64,000 nt of DNA from Elephas maximus indicus (lineage: Eukaryota; Chordata; Mammalia; Proboscidea; Elephantidae): assembly GCF_024166365.1 (NCBI RefSeq), contig NC_064820.1:53917501-53981500 (forward strand), in the 5' to 3' direction. This document shows, one piece after another, positions 23,061-33,622 of the stretch. Made by a program: the position numbers and the translations under genes. The first letter of the stretch is position 1; each line of letters opens with the position of its first letter. The notes below the pieces were generated by a model. That model did not search any database. It saw nothing but the letters and a program-made list of their open reading frames with translations, and was not told where the DNA came from.

Positions 23061-24453
23061 TACCCATGGAAATAACTAGAGGAGAAAAATCTCCAAAAGA
23101 GCAAACAGCTGTATGAAGAAAGTGGACCTGGTGTTGTGTAAGTAAAAGCCATCCCTACGCTTCATGCCCATTTCCATTGACTTTTTTAGATCTTTTTTTT
23201 TTTTTTCACCTATCTGCTACAAAGCTGTTCTCTTCTAGATGGTTTTCCTGCCTTCAGCTTCCTTTCTCTCCAAGTCATGCTCTAAACAGTCACCAGAGAG
23301 ACTTTTCAGAAACATGAATCATTTCTTTGCGCTATTGGAAACCTTTAAAACACTCCCTTTTTAATATTCAGCATTCCTCACCTGAGGTTCAAAGACCCTT
23401 TCAATCTGACATCTCATTTTTCAAGGTTTATCTCCTGTTTTCCAATGCTACATGATGCTTTATTCATGCTAATTTCAGCTTCCCAAAGAGGTGCTCCAGG
23501 ATTATTCTTGCCTCAGTACTCTGTCCCCCTGCTGAACTTCTCTACTCCCCTTCTCCACAAGCTGTAAACAAGTCTCAGGTGAGAGATTTTTCCATGAACT
23601 CAGAGATTAGGCTAAGTTAGTACTCCTTCTCTGTGCACTTTTATGTTTTGATTAGGAGCAAAGGACATAATCTCAAGAATCACAAAAATAAAATAAAGGT
23701 GGACAATAAACTTAGGAAAAATATGTTCAGTTTCAGCATCAATGTGAATAAATTAAATAATAAGATAAGGATATATTTTTATCTATCAGATTGCAGAAAA
23801 GTTTAAAGAACCAGTAATGCCTTTTGTGGTCAAAGGTTTAGTTAAAAAAAAAAACACACACACAAAAAACTGTAAATTGGTGGTTTGTCCTATTGTAAAA
23901 ATCTGTTTGTTCTCTGACACTCCCCTGAGACTATGAGCCTCTAAACCTTCATCAAAGAATAGGTGCTTAAGGAAGATGCTGCTGGGTGAAGGAATGAGGG
24001 CAGCTACAAAATATCCTTGGGTCAGCAAGTGAGTGAAACAGACAGACAGAGATCCTTAGATTTCATTCTAGATGTCTTGGCATAACAATACTCCAGTGAG
24101 TGGTCCTTCTTTTTATATGTATGCAAATCTCTCAGAAAAAAAAGACAAATTTTTGCTAGTTTTTTAAAATATAGAAATGCATAAAGAACAAAACAGAAAA
24201 AAAAATAATTTTGCCATGCTGATAATCTCAGTTGACATTTTTTAATAAGTAATATGTATGTATAGGTAGAAAAAAAGAAAGAAAGCTGTTCAGTAAGAAC
24301 AAAATACGAAACCAAAAACCTTCTTCTTTCCACCCCAGTCCCTTTAATGAGAAGATTTGGGTAACTATTTTAAAGATTTCAAATGTTGGAAAAGCTTATT
24401 CCAGGTATAAGGATATAGTTGCTATGTTATTGTTCAAGCTCTTTATTTTTGGT
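23061..24453. other. Unique AT-rich noncoding DNA
   Basis: No gene or named repeat. It has poly-T near 23193-23207 and A-rich/CA tracts near 23846-23870. The ORFs at 23786-24333 (minus) are low-complexity, Phe/Leu-rich readings of A-rich DNA. Confidence 0.5.
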
Positions 24454-24692
24454 CTATATTACAATGGATTGTTTTCCTGGGCACTACACCAAAAAACCAA
24501 ACCCACTGCCGTCGAGTCGATTCTGACTCACAGCGACCTTATATGACAGAGTAGAACTGCCCCCGTAGGATTACCAAGGAGTGCCTTGTGGATTTGAACT
24601 GCTGACCTATTGGTTAGCAGCCATAGCTCTTAACCACTACGCCACCAGTGTTTCCAAGCCTATATTACAATGGATTGTTTTCCTGGGCACTA
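24454..24692 (-). mobile_element. Full-length AfroSINE with 33-bp target-site duplication
   Basis: The SINE occupies about 24489-24659: AAACCCACTGCCGTCGAGTC tail (minus strand 3' end), body, and head ending GCCACCAGTGTTTCC. Perfect 33-bp direct repeats flank it at 24454-24486 and 24660-24692, starting CTATATTACAATGG and ending CCTGGGCACTA. Such a long duplication is unusual for a SINE; about 7-20 bp is common. Confidence 0.95.
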
Positions 24693-24795
24693 TACATTCT
24701 CCAAAAGCATTGTGCTCTTATTTTCATAAAACATTGAAACTGGATAAGCCTTAGATAATATACAGTTTAATTCTCTCATTATGGAAATGAAAAAA

Positions 24796-24930
24796 CAAAG
24801 ACCAGAGAGTGTATCACTAACCTAAGCCCTCAAAACAATAAATAACTAGTAGAGGCATTAAAACATTCCAAAGCTTTTGCTTTTTCATCCACAATCAATA
24901 CTTACCCCCTCCAATTCAAGGAGCAAACAC
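24796..24930 (+). repeat. Source segment of a local duplication; MIR-like
   Basis: The segment runs CAAAGACCAGAGAGTGTATC ... CTAAGCCCTCAAAACAATAA ... GCTTTTGCTTTTTCATCC. It looks like a diverged antisense MIR core. A second copy with the same private variants sits at about 25666-25798 inside an AfroSINE. Confidence 0.75.
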
Positions 24931-25598
24931 ACAAAAAGCTTAAATATGTGTCTTAAATTGAATGACATATTGCCAATAATTACTTTGCTTCTGCCCAGTA
25001 CAAAATTTTAGACACAGATTATACTTCCTAATATTTGTATTACTGTTAGAACTATTCAGGCAAAAAAAATCCAAATTTCACCAGTTGTTTCACATGAGTC
25101 TGACAACTGTTTTTAAAACATTGCTAACCCTTTAATCTTGTACCCTAACATAATTTGTGTTTGCATGACTCATTACAAATAGAAGCTGAACTATTCTCTA
25201 AATATTAGACTCAATGAGAATTTCTTTAGCAATATTCCAGCCTTACAGACTCAGAACTGTTAGCAAAAAGAAAAACAGTCCTTTTATGTTAGCAATACCA
25301 TAACTGGGATTCAACTTCCATGTTCACTGGATTTTTTTTTTTTTAATTACCATCAGTATTATTATTCTGACAGAGTAAGGGACTTGGGTGTGGTGCTGCA
25401 AGAGAGGAAAGACAACACAAGGCTGTGCTAAATTTTTAAAAATAGTAAGTGAAAAATAAATGTAAATACTCCCTAAAATGCAAAATACTCCCAAAATGTG
25501 TCTGTGAGACATAGAACTTAGGATGAATTACTAAAATATATCCAGAGAAATTAATAAATTCAATCTGTGTTATTTTGGGGTTACTATTTTGATAACAA
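24931..25598. other. Unique AT-rich noncoding DNA
   Basis: No gene or named repeat. A T-run at 25332-25343 is the only simple feature. Confidence 0.5.
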
Positions 25599-25932
25599 GG
25601 AGCCTTGCTGGTGGAATGGTTAAGCGCTCAGCTGCTAACCAAAAGGTCAGTGGTTTGAATCCACCACAAAGACCCAGAGAGTTTATGTAACTAGCCTAAG
25701 CCCTCAAAACAGTAAATAACTAATACAGACACTAATATATTCCAATGCTTTTGCTTTTTCATTCATAATCAATACTTTACTTTAGGGGCAAAGGACAGGA
25801 GAAAGATGTGGCAGTCTGCTTCTGTAAAGATTTTCAGCCTTGGAAATCCTATGGGGCAGTTCTACTCTGTCTTACAGCATAGGGTCATTATGAATTGGAA
25901 TTGACTCAACAGCAACATGTTTTGGGTTTATT
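25584..25932 (+). mobile_element. AfroSINE split by a 133-bp copy of nearby DNA
   Basis: Head 25599-25665 (GGAGCCTTGCTGGTGGAATG, CTGCTAACCAAAAGGTCAG, TTTGAATCCACCA). Body and tail 25799-25928 (GGAGAAAGATGTGGCAGTCT, GCCTTGGAAATCC, TTGGAATTGACTCAACAGC). Between them lies a 133-bp insert that matches 24796-24930. TATTTTGATAA flanks the whole unit at about 25584-25594 and 25918-25928, marking the original SINE insertion. Confidence 0.85.
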
Positions 25933-26049
25933 TTGATAAAGGAACAGAGGTTTTATGAGCCATTTCACAAAAGAAAAAATGTAGACAATTCAGTAAAATA
26001 GAAGATTACCTAATAATCAGATTTGCAACATGGATAACAGCAATAATAT

Positions 26050-26830
26050 TTAATGTGACAAAAACGTAGAGATTTTCACACTGTTGCTGAAGATGCAAAT
26101 AAACTGGTCTGATTTTCTGGAAGGCAATTTGGCTTGCTTATTAACGTTTTTAAGGTCTCTGTGTGGCACAATTTGTGCTTGACTACTAACCTAAAGGTTG
26201 ACTTTTCAAACTCACCTAGTGGCCACAGAAGAAAGGCCTGGCAATCTGCTTTCATAAAGATTACAACCAAGAAAACCCTAGGGAGCAGTTCTACTTTGTA
26301 ACAGTGGGGTTGCCATGTCTTGACTTTATAATCCAGAAATCAACTCTAAAGCAAAGGTTTGGTTTGGGTTTATTAACATTTTACATGTACATTCCCTTTG
26401 ATCCAGTAACTTCAATTCTAGAATCTATCCCAAGAAATTAATTGAAAAGTGCAGCAAAAATCTAAGTGAAGGGATACTTATCACATTACTTATAATAGTA
26501 AAGAGCTGGATAATATCCTAAATGTCCATCAATACAATATTGGTCATACACTCAATGAATAAGCAGTCATTCAAAGGAAGGAGGTAGACTCATTTGTATT
26601 AACACAGTTAATGATATATGATTAATTAAACAGAAAGAAGAAAAAGGGAATGGAATACCAAATATATATATATATGTGTGTATATGTTTAGAACAATTTT
26701 AAGCTTCTGTGTCTGTGCATATAGAGATATAGACATACATTTAGCTTGGCATAGAATACTTTTATGTACTATTTTACATCCACTTTTGCATTGTTAGATT
26801 ATTTTACAATAAGCTTTTACTATATTTATA
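26050..26830 (+). mobile_element. Old L1 fragment interrupted by a SINE
   Basis: Left part (26065-26152): GATTTTCACACTGTTGCTG, GGAAGGCAATTTGGC. Right part from 26371: CCTTTGATCCAGTAACTTCA, then 'aatgtccatcaat', 'tggtcatacactcaatgaataag' and further 3' landmarks. This is the usual L1 ORF2-end/3' UTR order in an old subfamily. Confidence 0.75.
26153..26370 (+). mobile_element. AfroSINE inserted in old L1
   Basis: Head GGTCTCTGTGTGGCACAATT, GACTACTAACCTAAAGGTTG. Body GAAGAAAGGCCTGGCAATCTG, GAAAACCCTAGGGAGCAGTTC. A degraded tail ends in a GGTTTGGTTTGGGTTT run. TATTAAC(G/A)TTTT flanks it on both sides as a target-site duplication. Confidence 0.85.
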
Positions 26831-27129
26831 AACAGCAAAGATAACATGTTCTCATTGCGAAGGGGAAAAAAGACCTGTACACGTAACAGTTATGTTTTCA
26901 AGTTGTGAGAGCGGGAAGTCATATGGTCAAATTCCATGAAGCACTGGAGATTTTTTTCTCTTTTTATATAATGTTAACACAAAATATTACAAGTTGGTTT
27001 TGACAGGAGATAGGTATAATAAGAATAGCATGACTATGTAAGCTTAGGAAACCTTAGGTTCAGGGTCAATGTTTTCCCTTCATTTGATAATCTATAACAT
27101 ATGTTACAACGACAAAAAAAATGAGGCTA

Positions 27130-27360
27130 ATGGCTAGCACTTAAACTTACCACATGATAGGTAGTGGTCTAAGTGCTTTAAGTGTATCAACTCATTTAAT
27201 CTTCACTACAACTCCAAAAATTAGGTATTAATATAATGTTTATTTTACAGATGAAAAATTTGAGGTATCAAAAGTTTGAGTAATTGATCCAATGTTACAA
27301 AACAAATAAGTAGCAGAATCTAGTAAGCACTCTGATACCTAAACCCAATATTAGTATATT
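27130..27360 (-). mobile_element. MIR SINE
   Basis: Antisense MIR pattern on the plus strand: TAAGTGCTTTAAGTGTATCA, ACTCATTTAATCTTCACTAC, TTACAGATGAAAAATTTGAG. Old mammalian tRNA-derived SINE. Confidence 0.8.
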
Positions 27361-27502
27361 TCTTTCTGGAAGATTTGATATTCTTTGCCTGATTTATGCT
27401 TTTACTAGAAAAAAAATGTAAAATTTGAAAAGCTGTTTTCTGGAAATCATGTAAATCAAGAAGCTCTGGTAGTCTTTTTAAATCAAATTTAGCTAAATAT
27501 CA

Positions 27503-27660
27503 ACCAAACCTGTCACTGTGGAGTTCGTTCCAACTCATACTGACCCTATACGACAGAGTAGAACTGCCCTGTAGGGCTTCCAAGGAGCAGCTGGTGGATT
27601 TGAACCACCGGTCTTTTGGTTAGCAGCCGAGCTATTAACCACTGTGCTATCAGGGCTCCA
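27503..27660 (-). mobile_element. AfroSINE, nearly full-length
   Basis: Tail side ACCAAACCTGTCACTGTGG, body CGACAGAGTAGAACTGCCC, TTCCAAGGAGCAGCTGG, head TTTTGGTTAGCAGCCGAGC and a CAGGGCTCC end at 27651-27659. Confidence 0.92.
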
Positions 27661-28049
27661 AAAATCAACATGAAAGTTATGTGGTACACATCTAGGATAA
27701 ATCAAGCCCTACAGAGGAAGAGAGTCCTGAAGGAGCTCCCTTTCCTGTAATGGAGATGAAATACATACTTAATGCAATACAACAAGGCTGCAGAAGAGAA
27801 CCTCAGAGATGGGAAGTTGGGGTGGAGGAGAGGGAGAGGAGTGAAGAGAGCAGAATGAAGAGGGTATGCGTTAGGAAGGAGGTGGTACAGCAGACTGTTT
27901 TTGAAAGACTGCTGTAATTTTTAATATTTTTTTTTTTTCCTGAGTATATTTTTAAACCACATACTCATTGTAGAAAACTTAGAAGGTACAGAAAAGCATA
28001 AACAGGACATAAAAACCACCACACTGACAGGTAATCACATTTTGGGGTA
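27661..28049. other. Noncoding DNA, purine-rich
   Basis: No gene. A 'gagctccctttcctgtaatgg'-like block near 27735 may belong to an old dispersed repeat. A poly-T run lies at 27928-27939. Confidence 0.4.
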
Positions 28050-28270
28050 TTACCAGGTAGAACAAGTCCTTGGGTGGTGCAAACTGTTACCTAGCTATTT
28101 TGGCTGGTTATCAAAAGTTTGAAGGTTCTAATCCACCCAGAGGTGGAAGTAAGACCTGTTGATCTACCACTGAAAAATCAGGCATTGAAAACCCTATGGA
28201 GCACAGTTCTACACTGACACACATGGGGTCGGCATGAGTCTGAGTCCAGACAGCAGATGGTACCAGGTGG
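28050..28270 (+). mobile_element. AfroSINE, second subtype
   Basis: The SINE spans about 28064-28258: GTCCTTGGGTGGTGCAAACT head, TGATCTACCACTGAAAAATC, CATTGAAAACCCTATGGAGC, ACACATGGGGTCGGCATGAG. The ACTGAAAAATC block marks the subtype also seen at 36048-36253. TACCAGGT(A/G)G flanks both ends. Confidence 0.9.
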
Positions 28271-28295
28271 ATAAAATTTCAACAGGCAGTGTCAG

Positions 28296-28405
28296 AGTGG
28301 AGGTAGTTCAATGGTTAAGCACATGGTTGCTAACCGAAAGTTTGGCGGTTGGAACCCACCCAGCAGTTCTGCAGAAGACCTGGCGATCTGCTCCTGTAAA
28401 GACAG
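28296..28405 (+). mobile_element. AfroSINE, 3' end replaced by RTE
   Basis: Head and body only: GTGGAGGTAGTTCAATGG, GTTGCTAACCGAAAGTTTGG, GGCGATCTGCTCCTGTAAAG. It runs into the RTE 3' end at about 28410-28440, so the RTE probably inserted here or the tail was lost. Confidence 0.8.
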
Positions 28406-28429
28406 TTGTTTTTGTTGCTATTAGGGTTG

Positions 28430-29222
28430 GTGTGGGTGGTGGTGTTAGGTGCCGTTGAGTCTCTTCCTACTCATAGCAACCCTATGTATGACAGAATTGA
28501 AACACTGCCTGGTTCTGCACCATCCTCACAATCTGTACCATACTTGCTATGTTTGAGCCAGCTGTTGTAGCGACTGGGCCAATCCATCTTATTGAGGGTC
28601 TTCCTCTTCTTCACTGACCGCCTACTTTACCAAGCATGATGTCCTTCTCCAAGAACTGGTGCCTCCTAATAACAAGTCCAAAGTACGTGAGATGAAGCCT
28701 CACTACCCTCCCTTCCAAGGAGCAGTCTAGCTGTACTTGTTCCAAGACAGATTCATTCTTCTGGCAGCCCATGGTTTATTCAATATCCTTCACCAACACC
28801 ATAATTCAAAGATGTTTGAATTAAGGCATTGATTCTTCTTCAGTCTTCCTTATTTATTGTCCAGCTTTCACATGCATATGAGGCTACTGAAAATATCATG
28901 GCTTGGGTCAGGCTCACCTTAGTCCTCAAAGTGACATCTTTGCTTTTCGACACTTTAAAGGGGTCTTTTGCAGCAGATTTGCCCAATGCAATTCTGCATT
29001 TTGATTTCTTGACTGCTGCTTTCATGGGCTTTGATTGTGGATCCAAGTAAAAAGAAATTACTGACAACTTCAGTATTTTCTCCGTTTCCTATGATGTTGC
29101 TTATTGTCCCAGTTGTGAGGATTTTTTTTATGTTGAGGCACAATCTATACCGAAGGCTGTAGTTTTTTTTATCTTCATCGGTAAGTGTTTCAAGTCCTCT
29201 TCACTTTCAGCAATCAGGGTTA
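28430..29222 (-). mobile_element. RTE LINE, 5'-truncated
   Basis: 3' end GGTGTTAGGTGCCGTTGAGT at about 28440. Minus-strand translation at 28840-29067 shows FYLDPQSKPMKAAVKKSKCRIALGK and DVTLRTKVSLTQAM, ending SYACESWTINKED. It is truncated near 29222, within the block for SEEDLKHLPMKI. Dead copy. Confidence 0.92.
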
Positions 29223-29228
29223 TGTAAA

Positions 29229-29820
29229 GATTGTTGTTGCTTTTGTTAGGTGCTGCCAAGTGGGCTCTGACTCATAGCAATCCCACGCACCACAGAACGA
29301 AACACTGCCCAGTCCTGCACCATGCTCACAATCACTGTCATGCTCAAGCCCACTGTTGCAGCCACTGTACCAATTCATCTCGTTGAGGGTCTTTCTCTTT
29401 TCTGATGACCCTGTACTTTACCAAGCATGATGTCTTTCTCCAGGGCCTAATCCCTCCTGGGAACATGTACAAAGTATGTAAGATGCAGTCTCGCCATCCT
29501 TGCTTCCAAAGAGCATTCTGGTTATCCTTTTTCTACGACAGATTTGTTCGTTCTTTTGGCAGTCCATGGTATATTCAATACTCTTTGCCAACACCAAAAC
29601 TCAAAGGTGTCAGTTCTTCTTCAGTCTTCCTTATTCATTGTCCAGCTTTCACATGCATATGATGCGACTGAAAATACCATGGCTTGGGTCAGGTGCACCT
29701 TAGTCCTCAGGGTGACATCTTTGCTTTTCAACACTTTAAAGAGGTCCTTTGCAGCCGATTTGCCCAATGCAATGCATCTTTTGATGTCTTGACTGCTGCT
29801 TCCATGGGTGTTGATGTTGA
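29229..29820 (-). mobile_element. RTE LINE, 5'-truncated, adjacent to another RTE
   Basis: 3' end TTGTTGTTGCTTTTGTTAGG at about 29230. The element carries TACTTTACCAAGCATGATGT at 29412, the antisense of the KDIMLGKVEG codons, and stops near 29820 in the block for the GSTI.. motif. Same orientation as 28430-29222, and it begins just 7 bases from that copy's truncated 5' end. Confidence 0.92.
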
Positions 29821-29824
29821 TTTT

Positions 29825-29905
29825 AAAAATTATGGCCTAGAAAACCCCATGGGGTAGTTCTACTCTGTCACATGGGGTAGCTATGAGCCAGAAAAACGGC
29901 AACAA
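29825..29905 (+). mobile_element. AfroSINE 3' fragment
   Basis: TTATGGCCTAGAAAACCCCA, TGGGGTAGTTCTACTCTGTC, then an RTE-like tail with GGCAACAACAAAGG. 5'-truncated. Confidence 0.75.
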
Positions 29906-30078
29906 CAAAGGCAGAGAGGTGGGAAAGTCCGATTACATTCATGTAAACTATTTAAATTAACTGGAACAAAAGGAGGTGGAAATTAAACCTGAAAGAGTAG
30001 ATTAGGAGGTGCCGTCATGGAAGAACTTAAATGTGAGGGTGAGGATAAGCAATGGGGAGTCATTCCAAGCTTTAGTGC

Positions 30079-30330
30079 AAGGAAACCCAAAAGCCAAACA
30101 AGTTGCCATTCCAACTCATGGTGACTCCATACGTTACGAAGGAAAGCTGAGCTCCACAGGGTTTTCTTGGCCGGAATCTTTATGGAAGCAAATCACCAGG
30201 ACTTTCTTTCAAGGCACTGCTGAGTGGGTTTGAACCACCAACCTTCCAGTTACTAAAAAAAAAAATTTTTTTTTTTTTTTTTTTCCAGTTAGTAGCCCAG
30301 CACAAATCGTCTGCACCACCTGGGGACCTA
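30079..30330 (-). mobile_element. AfroSINE carrying an A/T-only insertion
   Basis: Tail side CCAAACAAGTTGCCATTCC, body CACAGGGTTTTCTTGGC, GGAAGCAAATCACCAGGAC, head TTTGAACCACCAACCTTCC, then an 11-A/19-T block (30255-30284), then the head resumes AGTAGCCCAGCACAAATC. TTCCAGTTA occurs on both sides of the block, at 30244-30252 and 30283-30291. Confidence 0.88.
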
Positions 30331-31585
30331 GTACAAGGGAAGAATGTGTTCAAAGCCATGTTTAAGAAAGGTTAACCTGGAGGCATATTTGAAAAGATCA
30401 GAGAGGAGAAAGATGACAGTTGAGAACACTTAATAGTTAATTATAGTAACCTAAGGGGAATGTCACCCATGTCGTCCTAAACTAAAGAGAAAATAATACA
30501 TAAAATAAAGGAAGATGCAGGTCACATAATCATAGAGACAATAAAGCTGTACACATCTTACCTGAAATGACAGTATCTCTGTGTGTGCGGTTTTTATTTT
30601 CTTTCGGTCTATTTTTTTGTTGTTTTGAGAGAACTGGAATTTTATAAGATATTCGAATATCAACTTTGACAACTCTTTACGAGTGGTTAGCTTCTTACTT
30701 ATTGAATAAGTGGCTCTATTTTTGGAACTAAACATATAAGGCAAATAATAATCGGATATCTTCACAAACTAAAAGTCTATGTTGCAAAAGGATCAAGTTT
30801 TCACAAGGATTTCAACCACCCAGGGGGAAAAAAAAACAGTTGCCTTTGAGTTGATTACAACTCATGGCAACCCCATGTGTGTCATGGTAGAACTGTGCTC
30901 CAGGCCCTTGTAAAATTATTTTTTTTTTTTGCCAAAAAATAAAATAAATTGGTTATAGGAATTTATCAAATGTAAAATTTTTTCTTGACTTTAAATGTTG
31001 CATTAATAGCAGTTTATATCATCATGCCTATAAATTATATGACATAAATAATAGATGATTCAGCAAGTCATTTAGACTCGAACAATTAAGAGAGAAATGA
31101 TGTTACCGTAATGATGAAAGTTTAATAATGCGTCTCTACATGCACTTAATAAATTGCTTTAGTTTGCTCTACATTTTTAGATATTGTCTGTTATTTTTTT
31201 CCATGACTAGTGCTAGAGGGTTTTATAATGCCTGTTGAAGATAAAAGAAACATTAAAGAGCCGTTAGAAGTTATTCGTGTTTTCCCAGATCTGATGCTAG
31301 GAAATATATGACCCTTAGGCTTCATTTTTCTAATTTTTGACATAGAAATTGAAGAATTGAGATCCTTACTGGTATGTGAATTCATATATATCATCGTAGG
31401 CATTTCTTAAACCCATTATGTAGTATACGCATATGCAGAAAAAGTTTTCTGCCAAATTTTGCAGGATATATTTGCCACAAGCACTATAGGCCTGCTTTCA
31501 GATCCCCTTGCATTCCTTTCACCATGTTCCCTGCTGCTTCATTCAATGATTGATTGACATGTGGAGGAGGAAAATCCAGCTTTTT
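30331..31585. other. Mostly unique noncoding DNA
   Basis: No gene. It includes a short SINE tail fragment at about 30826-30912 and a T-run at 30920-30930. The minus ORF at 30463-30765 has no recognised domain. Confidence 0.5.
30826..30912 (-). mobile_element. AfroSINE 3'-end fragment
   Basis: An A-run is followed by CAGTTGCCTTTGAGTTGATT, CAACTCATGGCAACCCCATG and TAGAACTGTGCTCCAGG. Only the tail half is present, so it is a 5'-truncated copy. Confidence 0.8.
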
Positions 31586-31745
31586 TTTTTTTTTGCCCTA
31601 AAAAAAACCAGTGCTGTCTTTGCCCTAAAAAAAAAAAACCCACTGCCGTGGAGTCAATTCTGACTCATAGCGACCCTAGAGGACAGAGTAGAACTGCCCC
31701 ATAGAGTTTCCAAGGAGCTCCTGGCCCTTAAAAACAATTCTGAGC
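31585..31745 (-). mobile_element. AfroSINE 3' half with duplicated tail edge
   Basis: AACCCACTGCCGTGGAGTC and CAGAGTAGAACTGCCCCATA end at CAAGGAGCTCCTGG (31724). GCCCTAAAAA occurs at 31597 and 31620, and GCCCTTAAAAA follows at 31725, suggesting target-site duplication plus a small tandem repeat at the tail edge. Confidence 0.85.
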
Positions 31746-31879
31746 CCTAGCATACTTCAGAATTCCTGGTAGAATCTGCCTGAAGCAACCCTCCATGGGA
31801 TTTTGCCTGACATGACACCCTTAGCTTCATCCCTTTAGCTGTCTTATGTCCCCTACTTCCTGCCCACTTTCTCCTGGAG

Positions 31880-32275
31880 GTATTCTCTTTTCTTTTTTTT
31901 TTTTTTTAAATTGTACATTATGTGAAAGTTTACAGCTCAAGTTAATTTCTCCTTCAAAATTTATACACTTACTGTTTTATATTAGTTGCAATCCCCACAA
32001 CTTGACAACACACTCCCCCTTTCCACCCCAGGTTCCCTGTGTCCGGTCAACCAGTTCCTGTCCCTTCCTGCCTTCTCTTCCTGCCTCTGGACAGGAGACA
32101 CTCATTTGGTCTCACATATCTGATTGAACTAAGAAGCACACTCTTCACGTGTATTATTTTTTGTTTTCTGGTCCCACCTAAAGCTTTGGGAATGGTTTCA
32201 GTTCTGGGTTAACAGCGTGACCAGAGGCCATAGTTTCAGGGGTTTCTCCAGTCTCTGGGAGCACTTTCTTATAAT
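31880..32275 (-). mobile_element. L1 3' UTR fragment, 5'-truncated
   Basis: The T-run at about 31886-31908 is the poly(A) tail read antisense. The following ATGTGAAAGTTTACAGCTC, CCTGCCTTCTCTTCCTGCC and GGGGTTTCTCCAGTCTCTGG are reverse complements of landmarks in the sense L1 3' UTR at 16680-16985 (GAGACTGGAGAAAGCC, TTCATGTAAAGTTCA). The ORF at 31846-32127 is not a gene. Confidence 0.82.
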
Positions 32276-32534
32276 GTGAACCTTTTTCTCAGACTTGCAT
32301 TCTGAGGAGCCCAATCTAAGATGCTATACCTCAAAGACAAAAGTAAACTGGCATGAAGTTCACTTGAAAACATTTTGCCACTTTCTCTTTCAAGAGACCA
32401 GGGCACAGATGTGAGTAAAACAAGACCACTGGAGAAATACGTGAAAACCCCTAGATTCAGTAAGAACTTTTAAATATTTTCAGATCGAACTTAAGAAAAA
32501 CTCAATATTATGTGATTCATCCTTTTCCTAACAG

Positions 32535-32830
32535 TAATAACTGCCATTTATTGAATTCTTATCTATGACTGTCGTTACTTTAGAATCTTTACATATCTTG
32601 TGCCATGTAGTCTTCACAGCAATTCTATGATGAGGCATTGTCTTTGTTTTTCAGATGAATAGTTCTACTCTGAAACACATGGGGTCTCCATGTGTCAAAA
32701 TCAACTCAATAGCAACTGGAAAGAGAAAGATAGTGGCTCTGAGATTACACAGCTAGCAAATAGCTGAACCAGGATTCAAATCCAGGTGTAATCTGGTACT
32801 TAAATTCAACATTTTTCTACTTTACCTGAC
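32535..32830 (-). mobile_element. MIR split by a truncated AfroSINE
   Basis: MIR landmarks: CATTTATTGAATTCTTATC, CACAGCAATTCTATGATGAG on the left; GATTACACAGCTAGCAAATA, CAGGATTCAAATCCAGG on the right. The AfroSINE 3' piece sits between them at 32655-32722. Confidence 0.85.
32655..32722 (+). mobile_element. AfroSINE 3' piece inside MIR
   Basis: TAGTTCTACTCTGAAACACA and TGGGGTCTCCATGTG, ending AACTCAATAGCAACTGG. Severely 5'-truncated. Confidence 0.85.
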
Positions 32831-33620
32831 TGTATTGTTCTTCTGTAAGAGTGCCCTGCAATATAGTGGGTGACTGTTTCCATTGATTTACTGTTGGTTT
32901 TCCTCTGACATTTACAAGGTATTATGAGGAAGCATTTATCCAATGACTTTCACTGGAGAACTTACTCTTTGCAAATGTAAGCCATACTATCACAGTTACT
33001 TCAAAGAGTTAAAAAAAATATGAATTCTCAAACCTTATATTTTAAGAGTCCCCAGATTTGTTTGGTTCTGGTTATGTCACGGGGGTGCCCACTAAGGGGG
33101 TTATTGACAACTTGCTTGACCAGGTAGTGCAGAAAAGACAGCAATAAACCATTATGCAAGCTGTGAGTCTAGACAAGGCTATTATGTTCAATACCCTGTG
33201 GCTCACACATAACTTCTTAGATTGTATAGATAATAACTCTGGCCAACCATTTTCTGGGGTGGTCATTTCTGGCTTCTGAAGACTGACCAACTTGTTAGAT
33301 TCCTATTACAGCATGTTATCCTGGAGCACGTTCAGTTGCAATCTTTTATCTGTAACAACCGTAAGGGAAAACAAGAATGCCCATACAAGAGTGGAACGAG
33401 AAGCTGGAGCCATTTTGCTCTTTGTGGTCAGACACAACAACATATAATTCATATCGATCTTTGACGCTGAAAGCAGCATAACTCAAGTGGAGGCATTGTG
33501 TGTGTCTGGCCTTACAAAATAAAAATACCATCCTTGCTTCCTGTGATATCTTCCTTTAACCCTATGGAAGCAAATGCTTTTCATCCATGGAATAGTTCTG
33601 CGCTTGGTGCACTACTCTGA
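32831..33620. other. Unclassified noncoding DNA
   Basis: No gene. The stretch 33060-33540 has LTR-like texture, ending in an AAAATAAAAATACC block, but I cannot place it in a family. The ORFs here (33072-33290 and 33346-33531, minus) have no recognisable motif. Confidence 0.4.
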
Positions 33621-33622
33621 GT

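Noticed and set aside
31846-32127. 93-codon plus-strand ORF with a hydrophobic N-terminus
   Set aside because: It is the antisense of an L1 3' UTR; the hydrophobic run is the poly(A) tail.
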